From the NCBI GenBank assembly GCA_965229115.1, contig CBDDIR010000003.1:620001-684000 (forward strand): a stretch of 64,000 nt of DNA, in the 5' to 3' direction. The stretch comes from UBA7672 sp965229115 (lineage in GTDB: Bacteria > Pseudomonadota > Alphaproteobacteria > Caulobacterales > Hyphomonadaceae). The position numbers and the translations under genes are program-made. This document shows, one piece after another, positions 8,949-17,176 of this stretch (positions are counted from its first letter, which is position 1; the number at the start of each line of letters is the position of its first letter). The notes below the pieces were generated by a model, which did not search any database, was not told the DNA's origin, and was given only the letters and a program-made list of their open reading frames with translations.

Positions 8949-9758
8949 CTACGGCTGGACTTCGAGTGTGAGAGAGGTTGTGTAGCTGCGGATCGGCGTG
9001 GCGGCGCCCTTCGGCGCGTCGGCCGACATCCGCGTCCAGATCAGATAGACGCCCGGCTTGTCGAACGTCGCCTTGATCGTGCCGTCCGCGCCGGATTTCA
9101 GTTCCTTGCGATAGGCGGGTTCTTCGTAAGCGCCGCCTTCGCGCCAGATCTCAACCGTCTGGTTGGGAACAGCCTTGCCGTTCAGCAGCACGCGGAACTC
9201 AAAACCCGTATCGAGATAGACGTCGTTCGGATGCGTCACCGGCTTCAGAGCCAGCGCGCCAACATTGGCTTCAACCGGCGCTTTCGTCGGCGCGCCGCGT
9301 GTCACGTACACATCGGCAACCGTCGCCGTCTGGCTCTGGCGCGTCTGCGCCCCAGCGGGAATCTCGCGGCCCGGCGCAAACGGCGTCCACACGCCATCGA
9401 CCAGGATCTGCGGGCCTACACGTCCCAGACGCTCACCCGTCGAAAGTCTGTAAGTGCCGTTTGCCTTGGTGGCGGCCTCAAGGATCGTCACCTGCGTGAA
9501 TGGCTGCACCGTGTCGAATTTCAGCGGCTTGCCGTCCGGCCCCAGCACTGTCCACGCATCCGACTTCACCGCCACGCTCGGGTTTGAGAAGTCTTCAGTG
9601 AAGGACGACTGCACCGTCACGATGTCGGCGTTGGCCGTCGTGAAGAAGTTCGGCTTGAGGTAGGAGGTATCCGCGTTGGCTGGAACACCGGCGGCGACAG
9701 CGGCCAGCACCAGGGCGGCTGTTGCGCATCCCCATTTCGCGGCAGGGCGGATCGGCAT
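8949..9758 (-). CDS. DUF4198 family exported protein
   Basis: A 269-residue exported protein. The signal peptide (AALVLAAVAAGVPANA) is followed by DTSYLKPNFFTTANADIVTVQSSF and, toward the C-terminus, a beta-rich region with RVLLNGKAVPNQTVEIWREG and DGTIKATFDKPGVYLIWTR. This is the DUF4198 pattern of periplasmic proteins found beside TonB receptors and nickel/cobalt uptake genes. The ATG at 9758 is chosen because GGGGA lies about 7 nt upstream; the frame extends 34 codons further without a good site. It precedes the TonB receptor by 91 bases on the same strand and probably supports it as a periplasmic binding or carrier protein. The ligand is unknown. Confidence 0.8.
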   Translation of the reverse strand: MPIRPAAKWGCATAALVLAAVAAGVPANADTSYLKPNFFTTANADIVTVQSSFTEDFSNPSVAVKSDAWTVLGPDGKPLKFDTVQPFTQVTILEAATKANGTYRLSTGERLGRVGPQILVDGVWTPFAPGREIPAGAQTRQSQTATVADVYVTRGAPTKAPVEANVGALALKPVTHPNDVYLDTGFEFRVLLNGKAVPNQTVEIWREGGAYEEPAYRKELKSGADGTIKATFDKPGVYLIWTRMSADAPKGAATPIRSYTTSLTLEVQP

Positions 9759-9817
9759 CGGAACGTCCCCATAGAAGCATCGGCCCCGCTCACCGCAGGA
9801 CCTCATCTGCCTCAGGG

Positions 9818-9863
9818 TTATTCGTTCTGCAAATAACTCGCAAGTGCACAAAAGCCGCACTTG
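9818..9863. promoter_or_regulatory. Divergent control region with two inverted repeats
   Basis: Between the divergent DUF4198 and chelatase genes, an imperfect 19-bp palindrome at 9818-9836 (TTATTCG...GCAAATAA, six of nine positions paired) overlaps TGCAAATAACTCGCA. It is followed by a perfect 7-bp inverted repeat CAAGTGC/GCACTTG (9841-9847 with 9857-9863). The first shares the TGCAAAT half with the operator candidate at 8877-8895, which suggests shared control of the cluster. Confidence 0.4.
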
Positions 9864-9937
9864 AAAGGCATTCGCAACGAGAGTAGCCGCTTTGAACGGT
9901 TCCCGGGCGTCCCGGGAGGCGATCGGGGACTCTATCT

Positions 9938-10918
9938 ATGCTGCTGACACGCCGTTCTTCGCTGATCGCCCTCGCTGGGGCAGGGGTCGCTTCGCTCGCC
10001 GCGTGTGCCGGCGCACCGCAGACTTCGGCAGCGACCGAGCCCTACAACCATGATCACTCGATCGGCGTTCTCGTGATGGCCCATGGCGGCGGCGCCGTCT
10101 GGAATGCCGAGGTGGAGACGATGCTTGCCCCGCTGGCCAAGGATTATCCGCTCGAACTCGCTTTCGGCATGGCCGAAGCCGCCAGCCTCGAAGGCGCAGT
10201 GAAGAAGCTCGAAGCGCGCGGCGCCAACAAGATCGCAGTCGTCCGCCTGTTTATCAGCGGCGAAAGCTTCATGGACCGCACCGAGCAGATCCTGGGCCTC
10301 ACGCCCGGCGCAGATCCCAAGCCCGCCCCGTCCGAGCACGCTGGCCATGACGCCCATGCAGGCCATGGCGCACCCGCCGGCGGCATGAACCACGACATGG
10401 CGCTCTGGCGCATCGAATCGAAATCCGCGTTCGCGATCAGCAAGGAAGGCCTCGCCGACGCGCCTGAAATGGGCGCTGTCCTCGTCGAACGCGTCCGCGC
10501 CCTGTCCACCGATCCGAAGAACGAGAGCATTCTCGTTCTCGCCCACGGCCCGGGCGATGACGCCGAAGACCAGCGCTGGCTCAAGATGATCGACCAGCGC
10601 GCAGAAAGCGTCCGCCGCATTGCGCCGTTCAAGAAGGTGCAGGCCGAAACCCTGCGCGAAGACTGGCCCGAAAAGCGCGTCGTTTCCGAAGCCCGCATCC
10701 GCGCCTTCGTGGAAGCAGGTTCCAAAGACGGCGGCCGTGTTATCGTGATACCCTACCGCGTCGCAGGCTTCGGCCCGTATGCAGGCGTCCTCAAGGACCT
10801 CAACTATGTTGCGGATTCCAAGGGCCTGCTGCCGAGCACGGAAGTCGAGCACTGGGTGCGCCGTCAGGTGAAGGAGCTCGCTACGAAGGGCGAGTTCCGC
10901 AAGCCGCAACAAGCGTGA
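9938..10918 (+). CDS. Exported CbiX/SirB-like chelatase-fold lipoprotein
   Basis: A 326-residue protein with two chelatase-like repeats. The N-terminus MLLTRRSSLIALAGAGVASL has a twin-arginine-like RR and a lipobox LAAC, so it is predicted to act outside the cytoplasm. Repeat 1 begins VLVMAHGGGAVWN and repeat 2 ILVLAHGPGDDAEDQ; both keep the conserved active-site His of class II chelatases (sirohydrochlorin cobalt/iron chelatase family). The second metal-site His expected after VVPLF is not seen in either repeat (VVRLFISGESF; VIVIPYRVAGF). A histidine-rich linker (HAGHDAHAGHG) near residue 133 may bind metal. The stop codon overlaps a GTG in the DUF6607 frame, implying co-transcription. Direction of chemistry, insertion or removal of metal, is unknown. 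Confidence 0.75.
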   Translation: MLLTRRSSLIALAGAGVASLAACAGAPQTSAATEPYNHDHSIGVLVMAHGGGAVWNAEVETMLAPLAKDYPLELAFGMAEAASLEGAVKKLEARGANKIAVVRLFISGESFMDRTEQILGLTPGADPKPAPSEHAGHDAHAGHGAPAGGMNHDMALWRIESKSAFAISKEGLADAPEMGAVLVERVRALSTDPKNESILVLAHGPGDDAEDQRWLKMIDQRAESVRRIAPFKKVQAETLREDWPEKRVVSEARIRAFVEAGSKDGGRVIVIPYRVAGFGPYAGVLKDLNYVADSKGLLPSTEVEHWVRRQVKELATKGEFRKPQQA

Positions 10919-10935
10919 TCGAACGAGGATCTGAT

Positions 10936-12012
10936 ATGATGACGTCCATGATCAAAGGCGCCGCCAAAGCCGCCATCGCGCTCAGCGCCGCCTTCCTCGC
11001 CTTCGGTTGCGCCACCGCTGGGGGCGCAGCACCCGTCGGCGGCTCGATCGCCTCCATGCCGGCCGCCGAGAAGGCGAAGTTCGAGCAGGACCGCAAGGCC
11101 ATCCTGGCCATGGCCGGCGACTACTACGTGACCTTCGACTTCCGTGAGACCGTCTCGTTGACCCCGGGCTACGAACTCAAGAAGCCGAAGGTTTCGGGCG
11201 CCGATGAAATCGTCCGCCTCGTCGAAGACCGCGGCGATTTCATCAGCCTCCAGCACATCCTCGTCATGAAGATGGGCGGCCAGACCATCGTGACGAAGCA
11301 CTGGCGCCAGGACTGGCAGTACCAGCCCGACAGCGTCCTCACCTTCGTTGGCGGCAACGCGTGGGAAAAGCGCCCGGTCAGCGCAGCCGATCGCGTCGGC
11401 AAGTGGTCGCAGAATGTCTATCAGGTTGAAGACTCACCGCGCTACGGCGCTGTCGGCGCCTGGACGCACACCAACGGCGTCTCGCAATGGACCCCGCCCG
11501 CCGAGATGCGCCCGCTGCCGCGCCGCGACATGACCACCCGCAAGGACTATGACGCCGTCCTCGCCGTGAACCGCCACACCATCACGCCGTTCGGCTGGGT
11601 GCAGGAAGAAGAGAACTCCAAGCTCGTGCTGCGCGGTGACCATCATGTGCTCGTGCGTGAGATCGGCGTGAACTCCTACAAGCGTGTCGATCCGCTGCCG
11701 AAGGATGGCGACGACTACTGGAACGCCACGAAGGATTTCTGGGCCGACATCCGCAAGGATTGGGACGCGCTTGAAGCCAAGGGCCCGTTCGGCCTGACAG
11801 TGCAGGGCGAGCCTGAGCCGCTCTACATCCCGATCCTCACGCTCGCCGACGACATCCAGTCGGGCAAGATCACCACGGCCGCCGCAACGGTCGAGGCGAA
11901 GAAAGTCATCGCCCAATTTACGACCACCAACATCGGCACGCTCGCGGAACGGATCACGAAGGCAACAACGCAAGCAGCCGGATACGCAGAACCAGCAGCT
12001 GCGTCGAAATAA
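10936..12012 (+). CDS. DUF6607 family lipoprotein
   Basis: A 358-residue exported lipoprotein (lipobox FGC in LSAAFLAFGC). The conserved core includes GDYYVTFDFRETVSL, GADEIVRLVEDR, ISLQHILVM, TKHWRQDWQYQP and EDSPRYGAVGAWTH, which I recognise as DUF6607, a family of unknown function. The ATG at 10936 is preferred: GAGGA lies 6 nt upstream, while a GTG at 10915 overlaps the chelatase stop. It is the last gene of the chelatase unit, followed by a strong terminator. Its repeated pairing with an extracytoplasmic chelatase and a TonB receptor suggests a role in metal or tetrapyrrole handling in the envelope; that is inference. Confidence 0.75.
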   Translation: MMTSMIKGAAKAAIALSAAFLAFGCATAGGAAPVGGSIASMPAAEKAKFEQDRKAILAMAGDYYVTFDFRETVSLTPGYELKKPKVSGADEIVRLVEDRGDFISLQHILVMKMGGQTIVTKHWRQDWQYQPDSVLTFVGGNAWEKRPVSAADRVGKWSQNVYQVEDSPRYGAVGAWTHTNGVSQWTPPAEMRPLPRRDMTTRKDYDAVLAVNRHTITPFGWVQEEENSKLVLRGDHHVLVREIGVNSYKRVDPLPKDGDDYWNATKDFWADIRKDWDALEAKGPFGLTVQGEPEPLYIPILTLADDIQSGKITTAAATVEAKKVIAQFTTTNIGTLAERITKATTQAAGYAEPAAASK

Positions 12013-12041
12013 CTCCGTACACAGCGTAATTCCAAATACAG

Positions 12042-12077
12042 AGCACGGCCTTGCTTCGCAGGGCCGTGCTTTTCGTT
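12042..12077 (+). terminator. Rho-independent terminator after the DUF6607 gene
   Basis: Stem AGCACGGCC/GGCCGTGCT (12042-12050 with 12062-12070), an 11-nt loop, then TTTTCGTTT. The remaining bases to the next start at 12309 hold no recognisable gene; two TGTCAC-like half sites lie at 12174-12190 at a 10-bp period. Confidence 0.85.
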
Positions 12078-12308
12078 TCACGGCAACATCATTGCGCTGA
12101 TCGCATCAGTCTTTGATTCACCACGTCGATGCGGCCCGCACGCATTGTGTGACGTTACGGCCACGCTCGCGCGCTTGTCACCTCGCGTCACTTTGTTTGG
12201 TCCCGATCGACGCTAAGTGACCCACACGCTCGATGAAAACGAGCGGCCGATTTGCGTTGCGGGGGGACTGCGCGCGTCGGCAGAAACTTTAGTGGAGGAC
12301 CTCCCCCA

Positions 12309-14795
12309 GTGCCGCTTAACCGTCTTTACGGATCGATCTCGTTCGTCGCCATCGCAGCCTCTCTCATGGTTGCCCCCGCCATCGCGCAGGAAACACCTCC
12401 AGCCGTCGCCGCTGAAGACGCGACGCCAGGCCGCGATGTCATCATCATCACCGCAACCAGGCGCGAAGAGAATCTGCAGGATGTGCCTGTCGTGGTCACC
12501 GCGATCGGCCAGCAGCTTCTGCAGGACGCCGGCATCGACAACATCAAGGATCTGCAGATCCTCACGCCGGGCCTCACCGTCACCTCCACATCGTCCGAAG
12601 CCTCGACCACCGCGCGTATCCGCGGCGTTGGCACGGTCGGCGACAATATCGGCCTTGAATCGTCGGTCCTCGTGAACGTCGATGGCGTCTATCGCCCGCG
12701 CAACGGCGTCGGCTTCGGCGACCTTGGCGAACTGCAGCGCATCGAAGTGCTGAAGGGTCCGCAGGGCACGCTGTTCGGCAAGAACGCGTCTGCTGGCGTC
12801 ATCAACATCATCACGGCAGAGCCGACGTTCGACTTCGGCGTGAACACTGAGCTCACTGCGGGCAATTACGGCGCCTTCGGCGGGTCCATCGCCATCAACT
12901 CGCCGATCATTCCGGATGTGCTCGCCGGCAATCTCTACATGGCCAAGCGCGAACGCGACGGCTTCTACGACGTGTCGACCGGCCCCGGCCCGCGCACCGA
13001 GAAGACAGACAATGATCTGGCTTACTTCACCACGCGCGGACAGCTTCTCGCTGAAGCCTCGCCGAACCTCACGGCGCGCCTGATCCTTGATTACACCGAG
13101 CGGGATGAAAACTGCTGCGCCGCCACGCAATTGTTCGTGGGGCAGGCGGTCAATTCGCGCGCCAATGCGATCAACGCCACGCGCCCGAACTCGATCGACA
13201 CGGTTGCAACCCCGTTCGATCGTCAGGCTCGCTCCAACCGCTCGACGCGTCAGGACGTGGTCGATCAGGGCGCCTCGCTGCAGCTCGACTACGACATGAA
13301 CGCAGACATCGCGCTCACCTCGATCACCGCCTTCCGCAACTGGCGTTCGGTGAACGGGCAGGACGCGGATTTCACCTCGGCCGACCTGATCTATCGTCCG
13401 GCCGACGGCTCCAACAATTCGCAGTTCGAGCAGTTCTCGCAGGAATTCCGTGCAGCAGGCGAGGCGGGGCAGCTGACCTGGCTCGTTGGCGGCTTCTACG
13501 CGCACGAGGACGTGCTCTCGAACTCTGTCCTGCTCAACGGCGCGGACTTCTACAACTACTTTGCCCTGCGCGTGCTCGGCGGGGCTCCGGCGCTGATCGG
13601 CGTCACGCCGGCAACCGCCATGCAGCCGGGCTCGGGCTATCGCGACGCCTACGACCAGTCGGGCGACAGCTATGCCATCTTCACCGAGAACACCTGGAAC
13701 TTCACCGATGATCTCGGCCTGACGATCGGCCTGCGCTGGACACGCGACGAGAAGGATCTGACCTCGCGCTACACAACCACGGGCACGTCCTGCAACCAGG
13801 GCGAGGCGGCGTACCTTACGCTCGCTGGCGTTGTCGGCGCACCGACCGCACAGACCATCGTCGGCGGCCTCTGCCTCAACCAGCTCAACAGCGACTTCGA
13901 CGCGCTCGGCATCACGCAGCAGAACCGCACGGAAGAAGCCGTCACCGGCACGGCGAAGCTGAAGTACAACGTCACGCCGGACACGATGGTCTATGGCAGC
14001 TATGCCCGCGGTTTCAAATCGGGCGGCTTCAACCTCGATCGTGAAGGCATCGTGCTGGTCACGCCGACGGGTCCGAACTTCGCGGCCGATCCGGATACGT
14101 CGTTCCGTGGCGAATACGTCGATGCGTTCGAGATCGGTTCAAAGAACACGATCCTCAACGGCGACGTCACGCTGAACGTTGCGGCCTTCCACCAGACGTT
14201 CAAGGACTTCCAGCTCAACACCTTCGCCGGCACCGCCTTCGTCGTCGAAACGCTGCCGGAAGTTGTCTCGCAAGGCGTCGATGCAGACTTCGCCTGGTAC
14301 ACGCCGTGGGAACAGCTCACCATACAGGGCGGCGTCACCTACGCTTCGACCAAGATCAGCAACTTCACCGCCGCTGATCTGGTGAACCCGGCGCGCTTCA
14401 GCAGCATCCAGCGCCTTCCGGGCCAGACGCTGTCGTTCGCGCCTGAATGGTCGGCCTCGCTCGCCGCCACCTACGAGCAGCCCTTCGGCGACAACATGAT
14501 GTTCCGCGCCAACCTGTCGGGCAAATACATGTCCGACTACAACACCGGCTCGGACCTGCATCCGTCGAAGCACCAGTCCGCCTACACGCTGGTCAACGGC
14601 CGTGTCGGCATCGGCGCGGTGAACAACTCATGGAACGTCGAACTCTGGGCCAACAACATGTTCGACCAGGACTATCTGCAGGTCGGCTTCAACGGCCCGT
14701 TCCAGGTCGACGAAGCGAACGACTCCGTCAGCGTGTACAACGCCTTCCTCGGCGCCCCGCGCACCGTCGGCGCCACGCTGCGCACCTCGTACTAG
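12309..14795 (+). CDS. TonB-dependent outer-membrane receptor
   Basis: An 828-residue receptor. A signal peptide (FVAIAASLMVAPAIAQ) precedes the TonB box region GRDVIIITATRREENLQDVP, a plug with RIRGVGTVGDN, VLVNVDGVYRPRNGV and IEVLKGPQGTLFGKNASAGVINI, and a long barrel ending in TLRTSY. It is of the large oligotroph type used for complex nutrients or siderophores; the substrate cannot be told. The GTG at 12309 is chosen because GGAGG lies about 10 nt upstream and the signal peptide then has normal length; an in-frame TTG at 12252 adds a proline- and glycine-rich stretch unlike a signal. It stands alone between two terminators. Confidence 0.88.
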   Translation: MPLNRLYGSISFVAIAASLMVAPAIAQETPPAVAAEDATPGRDVIIITATRREENLQDVPVVVTAIGQQLLQDAGIDNIKDLQILTPGLTVTSTSSEASTTARIRGVGTVGDNIGLESSVLVNVDGVYRPRNGVGFGDLGELQRIEVLKGPQGTLFGKNASAGVINIITAEPTFDFGVNTELTAGNYGAFGGSIAINSPIIPDVLAGNLYMAKRERDGFYDVSTGPGPRTEKTDNDLAYFTTRGQLLAEASPNLTARLILDYTERDENCCAATQLFVGQAVNSRANAINATRPNSIDTVATPFDRQARSNRSTRQDVVDQGASLQLDYDMNADIALTSITAFRNWRSVNGQDADFTSADLIYRPADGSNNSQFEQFSQEFRAAGEAGQLTWLVGGFYAHEDVLSNSVLLNGADFYNYFALRVLGGAPALIGVTPATAMQPGSGYRDAYDQSGDSYAIFTENTWNFTDDLGLTIGLRWTRDEKDLTSRYTTTGTSCNQGEAAYLTLAGVVGAPTAQTIVGGLCLNQLNSDFDALGITQQNRTEEAVTGTAKLKYNVTPDTMVYGSYARGFKSGGFNLDREGIVLVTPTGPNFAADPDTSFRGEYVDAFEIGSKNTILNGDVTLNVAAFHQTFKDFQLNTFAGTAFVVETLPEVVSQGVDADFAWYTPWEQLTIQGGVTYASTKISNFTAADLVNPARFSSIQRLPGQTLSFAPEWSASLAATYEQPFGDNMMFRANLSGKYMSDYNTGSDLHPSKHQSAYTLVNGRVGIGAVNNSWNVELWANNMFDQDYLQVGFNGPFQVDEANDSVSVYNAFLGAPRTVGATLRTSY

Positions 14796-14817
14796 AACAA
14801 GCTAGGCTGGTGGGATG

Positions 14818-14851
14818 AAAGGCCGGGGCAGCGATGCTCCGGCCTTTCTGT
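14818..14851 (+). terminator. Rho-independent terminator after the TonB receptor at 12309-14795
   Basis: Stem AAAGGCCGG/CCGGCCTTT (14818-14826 with 14839-14847), 12-nt loop, then CTGTTT. It lies between convergent genes and may act weakly in both directions. Confidence 0.7.
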
Positions 14852-14853
14852 TT

Positions 14854-16026
14854 CTACAGCAGATGCTGCTCAGCCTCGTCGCGGTGCTTCTTCAGGTACT
14901 TCATGAAGGGCGTGCCGCCGGTTCCGACATCCGTGTCGTTGCCGGCCGAGTCCTTGTGCTGCTTGGCGATGTAACTCGCCGCATATTCGAGGTGCCGCGT
15001 CCTGAACCGCGCCAGCGAGCGCACGCAGGTGTTGTAGAGCTCTTTCAGCACCGGGCTGCCGCTTTTCACCACGAACTCGCGCAGGTGCGAGCGTGCCCGC
15101 ACTTCGTCGACGAATGTCCGGTGTGCTGGCGGGCGATAGATGTGCAGCTCGTCCAGGAACGTTCGCAGCGGATCGGCCGCATGGCCCACCTGCAGCAGCG
15201 CATCCATCGACGGCACGATGGTCGATTGTGATCCCGTCTGCCCGCGGAAGCTCTGTGGGGCGCCACCGGTCTCTGCCACGCCTTCGTAGATCAAGCCGGC
15301 CGCCAGAGCCGGATTGTCCTTCCAGCCGTGGATGTAGGGGCGCACGCGATGGAAATAGACGTAGGGGTCGCACCGCTCCGGCATCCGGTCGAAGATTGCG
15401 TTCACGTCGTCCCACACGCGGTTGCAGGTTTCGAGGCCGCGCTCCACCGCCTGTTCGTCGCCGCGATCTGCAGCCGCAATCAGATCCGGTATCGCCGCCA
15501 GCATCTCGCCGGCGCGCGCTTCAATCGCGACGTGGACCAGCACGAACCAGGCTTCATCCTGGCCGGCGAGGAAGTTCTGGATCATCCAGATGTTGTCGAG
15601 CCCAATCGGCCGCGAGCGATCCAGCCGGTCCCAGTTATCGAGCACATAGGCGGAGTAGGGCAGCAGGGGTTGCTGGCCCAGCCGTTTGGCTAGCGCCCAC
15701 ATCGGGACGGCCAGTTGGGCCGGCAGAATAGTTGGCGCTTCGGGTTCGCCCCAGACATAGGCCTGCACCATGAACGAGTAGCGGACCATGGCCGTCCGGA
15801 TCGCGGCGTCGCTCGCCCCGGCGCAGAAGGCCTTGAGGTCGAGGACGGGCAGGGCCTCCAGATGCTTGCGGACCCGGCCGGTCAGGAGGGTCCGGGGCAG
15901 GTCCTTGGCCGCCTCCTCGGCTGGGGCCAGTTCGGATGGCAAGGTCACATCCGCGGCATCATGGGCGCAAAGAAAGCCCCGTTCCGGGCTCATATCGTGG
16001 TCGGATAGCCTCAGCTCGCCTGCCAT
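14854..16026 (-). CDS. Indoleamine 2,3-dioxygenase-like heme protein
   Basis: A 390-residue protein resembling the indoleamine 2,3-dioxygenase family, heme enzymes that open the indole ring of tryptophan to N-formylkynurenine. Family-like segments are VPMWALAKRLGQQPLLPYSAYVL, EAWFVLVHVAIEARAG, SFRGQTGSQSTIVPSMDALL and RPPAHRTF. RTRHLEYAASYI near the C-terminus matches the region of the proximal heme histidine. There is no signal peptide, so it is cytoplasmic. AGGA about 9 nt before the ATG supports the start. No kynurenine-pathway genes lie beside it, so it could also act on another indole. It is a monocistronic unit convergent with the receptor. Confidence 0.8.
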   Translation of the reverse strand: MAGELRLSDHDMSPERGFLCAHDAADVTLPSELAPAEEAAKDLPRTLLTGRVRKHLEALPVLDLKAFCAGASDAAIRTAMVRYSFMVQAYVWGEPEAPTILPAQLAVPMWALAKRLGQQPLLPYSAYVLDNWDRLDRSRPIGLDNIWMIQNFLAGQDEAWFVLVHVAIEARAGEMLAAIPDLIAAADRGDEQAVERGLETCNRVWDDVNAIFDRMPERCDPYVYFHRVRPYIHGWKDNPALAAGLIYEGVAETGGAPQSFRGQTGSQSTIVPSMDALLQVGHAADPLRTFLDELHIYRPPAHRTFVDEVRARSHLREFVVKSGSPVLKELYNTCVRSLARFRTRHLEYAASYIAKQHKDSAGNDTDVGTGGTPFMKYLKKHRDEAEQHLL

Positions 16027-16168
16027 TTCGATGATTCCTGTGCGGATTTACCGGGAAAAGGCAGGAAACACGCCCGAAATGGCCTGTAAATGGAGGCGGG
16101 CGCCCGTTCCCGAGGGGCAGGGCGCCCCTTATCCACAGCTCCAGCGCTCATTTTATCGCCGGAACAGA

Positions 16169-16210
16169 CTGTCACACCGTGCTAACCACAAACCTTCGCG
16201 CGACTGTCAC
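16169..16210 (+). promoter_or_regulatory. Candidate PhoB-binding half sites upstream of pstB
   Basis: CTGTCAC occurs twice, at 16169-16175 and 16204-16210, in the 286-base gap before pstB. CTGTCAN is the half site of the alphaproteobacterial Pho box. The 11-bp partner repeat is poor for both copies (TGCTAAC after the first), so this is a weak site or a partial match. Nothing else is recognisable in the gap. Confidence 0.4.
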
Positions 16211-16312
16211 AATCGGCCCGTATGGGAACCCGCACAGGGGACGAAACCAGCCGCAGGCCCTTCAAGCGCGGCGAATTTTCGGCCATGTCATACTATCTAG
16301 GCGGAGAAGGTG

Positions 16313-17146
16313 ATGAGCCGGATGGAGACCATAACGCCGCCCCGCCCGCAGGTTGCGGTGTCCGCTTCGGCGGCCAAGGCCGTCGCCGGCCCGGTGAAGG
16401 TCCACGCCAAGGACGTCTGCGTCTTCTACGGCGAGAAGCAGGCCCTCTTCGACGTCTCGCTCGACATGCCGGAAAAATCGGTGACGGCCCTCATCGGCCC
16501 CTCGGGCTGCGGCAAGTCCACCTTCCTCCGCTCGATCAACCGGATGAACGACACCATCCCGGGCTGCCGCGTTACCGGCCGCATCGCGATCGACGGTGAC
16601 GACATCAACGACAAGTCGGTCGACGCTACGCTGCTGCGCGCCCAGGTCGGCATGGTGTTCCAGAAGCCGAACCCGTTCCCCAAATCGATCTACGACAACG
16701 TCGCCTACGGCGTCCGCCTGCATGGCCTCGCCAGCGGCAAGAAGGAACTCGACCAGATCGTCGAGACCTCGCTGCACAAGGCCGGCTTGTGGGATGAGGT
16801 GAAGGATCGCCTGACCGCCCCGGGCATGAGCCTTTCGGGCGGCCAGCAGCAGCGCCTTGTCATCGCCCGCGCGATCGCCGTCAGCCCCGAAATCATCCTG
16901 ATGGACGAGCCTTGCTCGGCCCTCGACCCGATCGCCACCGCCAAGATCGAAGAGCTGATCGACGAGCTGAAGGCCAACTACTGCATCATCATCGTTACCC
17001 ACTCGATGGCGCAGGCCGCCCGCGTCTCGCAGCAGACCGCCTTCTTCCACCTCGGCAAGCTGGTCGAGGCCGGCGCCACGGAAACGATCTTCACCAATCC
17101 GCGCGACACGCGTACGCAGGACTACATCACCGGACGCTTCGGTTAA
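16313..17146 (+). CDS. pstB: Phosphate ABC transporter ATP-binding protein
   Basis: A 277-residue ABC ATPase that powers high-affinity phosphate import by PstSCA and takes part in PhoR signalling. Walker A GPSGCGKST, Q-loop region GMVFQKPNPFPKSIYDN, signature LSGGQQQR and Walker B IILMDEPCSALDP are intact; the FQKPNPFP segment is typical of PstB. GGAG lies 6 nt before the ATG at 16313; a GTG directly before it is less well placed. The neighbouring phoU and phoB confirm the assignment. The permease genes pstC and pstA and the binding protein pstS are not in this window, so the operon is split relative to Caulobacter-like arrangements. Confidence 0.95.
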   Translation: MSRMETITPPRPQVAVSASAAKAVAGPVKVHAKDVCVFYGEKQALFDVSLDMPEKSVTALIGPSGCGKSTFLRSINRMNDTIPGCRVTGRIAIDGDDINDKSVDATLLRAQVGMVFQKPNPFPKSIYDNVAYGVRLHGLASGKKELDQIVETSLHKAGLWDEVKDRLTAPGMSLSGGQQQRLVIARAIAVSPEIILMDEPCSALDPIATAKIEELIDELKANYCIIIVTHSMAQAARVSQQTAFFHLGKLVEAGATETIFTNPRDTRTQDYITGRFG

Positions 17147-17176
17147 GCGGCCGGGTAGCTGGCGAAGGATAAGCAG

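Noticed and set aside
12174..12190. TGTCAC repeat before the TonB receptor as a Pho box
   Set aside because: The two half sites repeat at 10 bases, not the 11 of a Pho box, so the match is not good enough.
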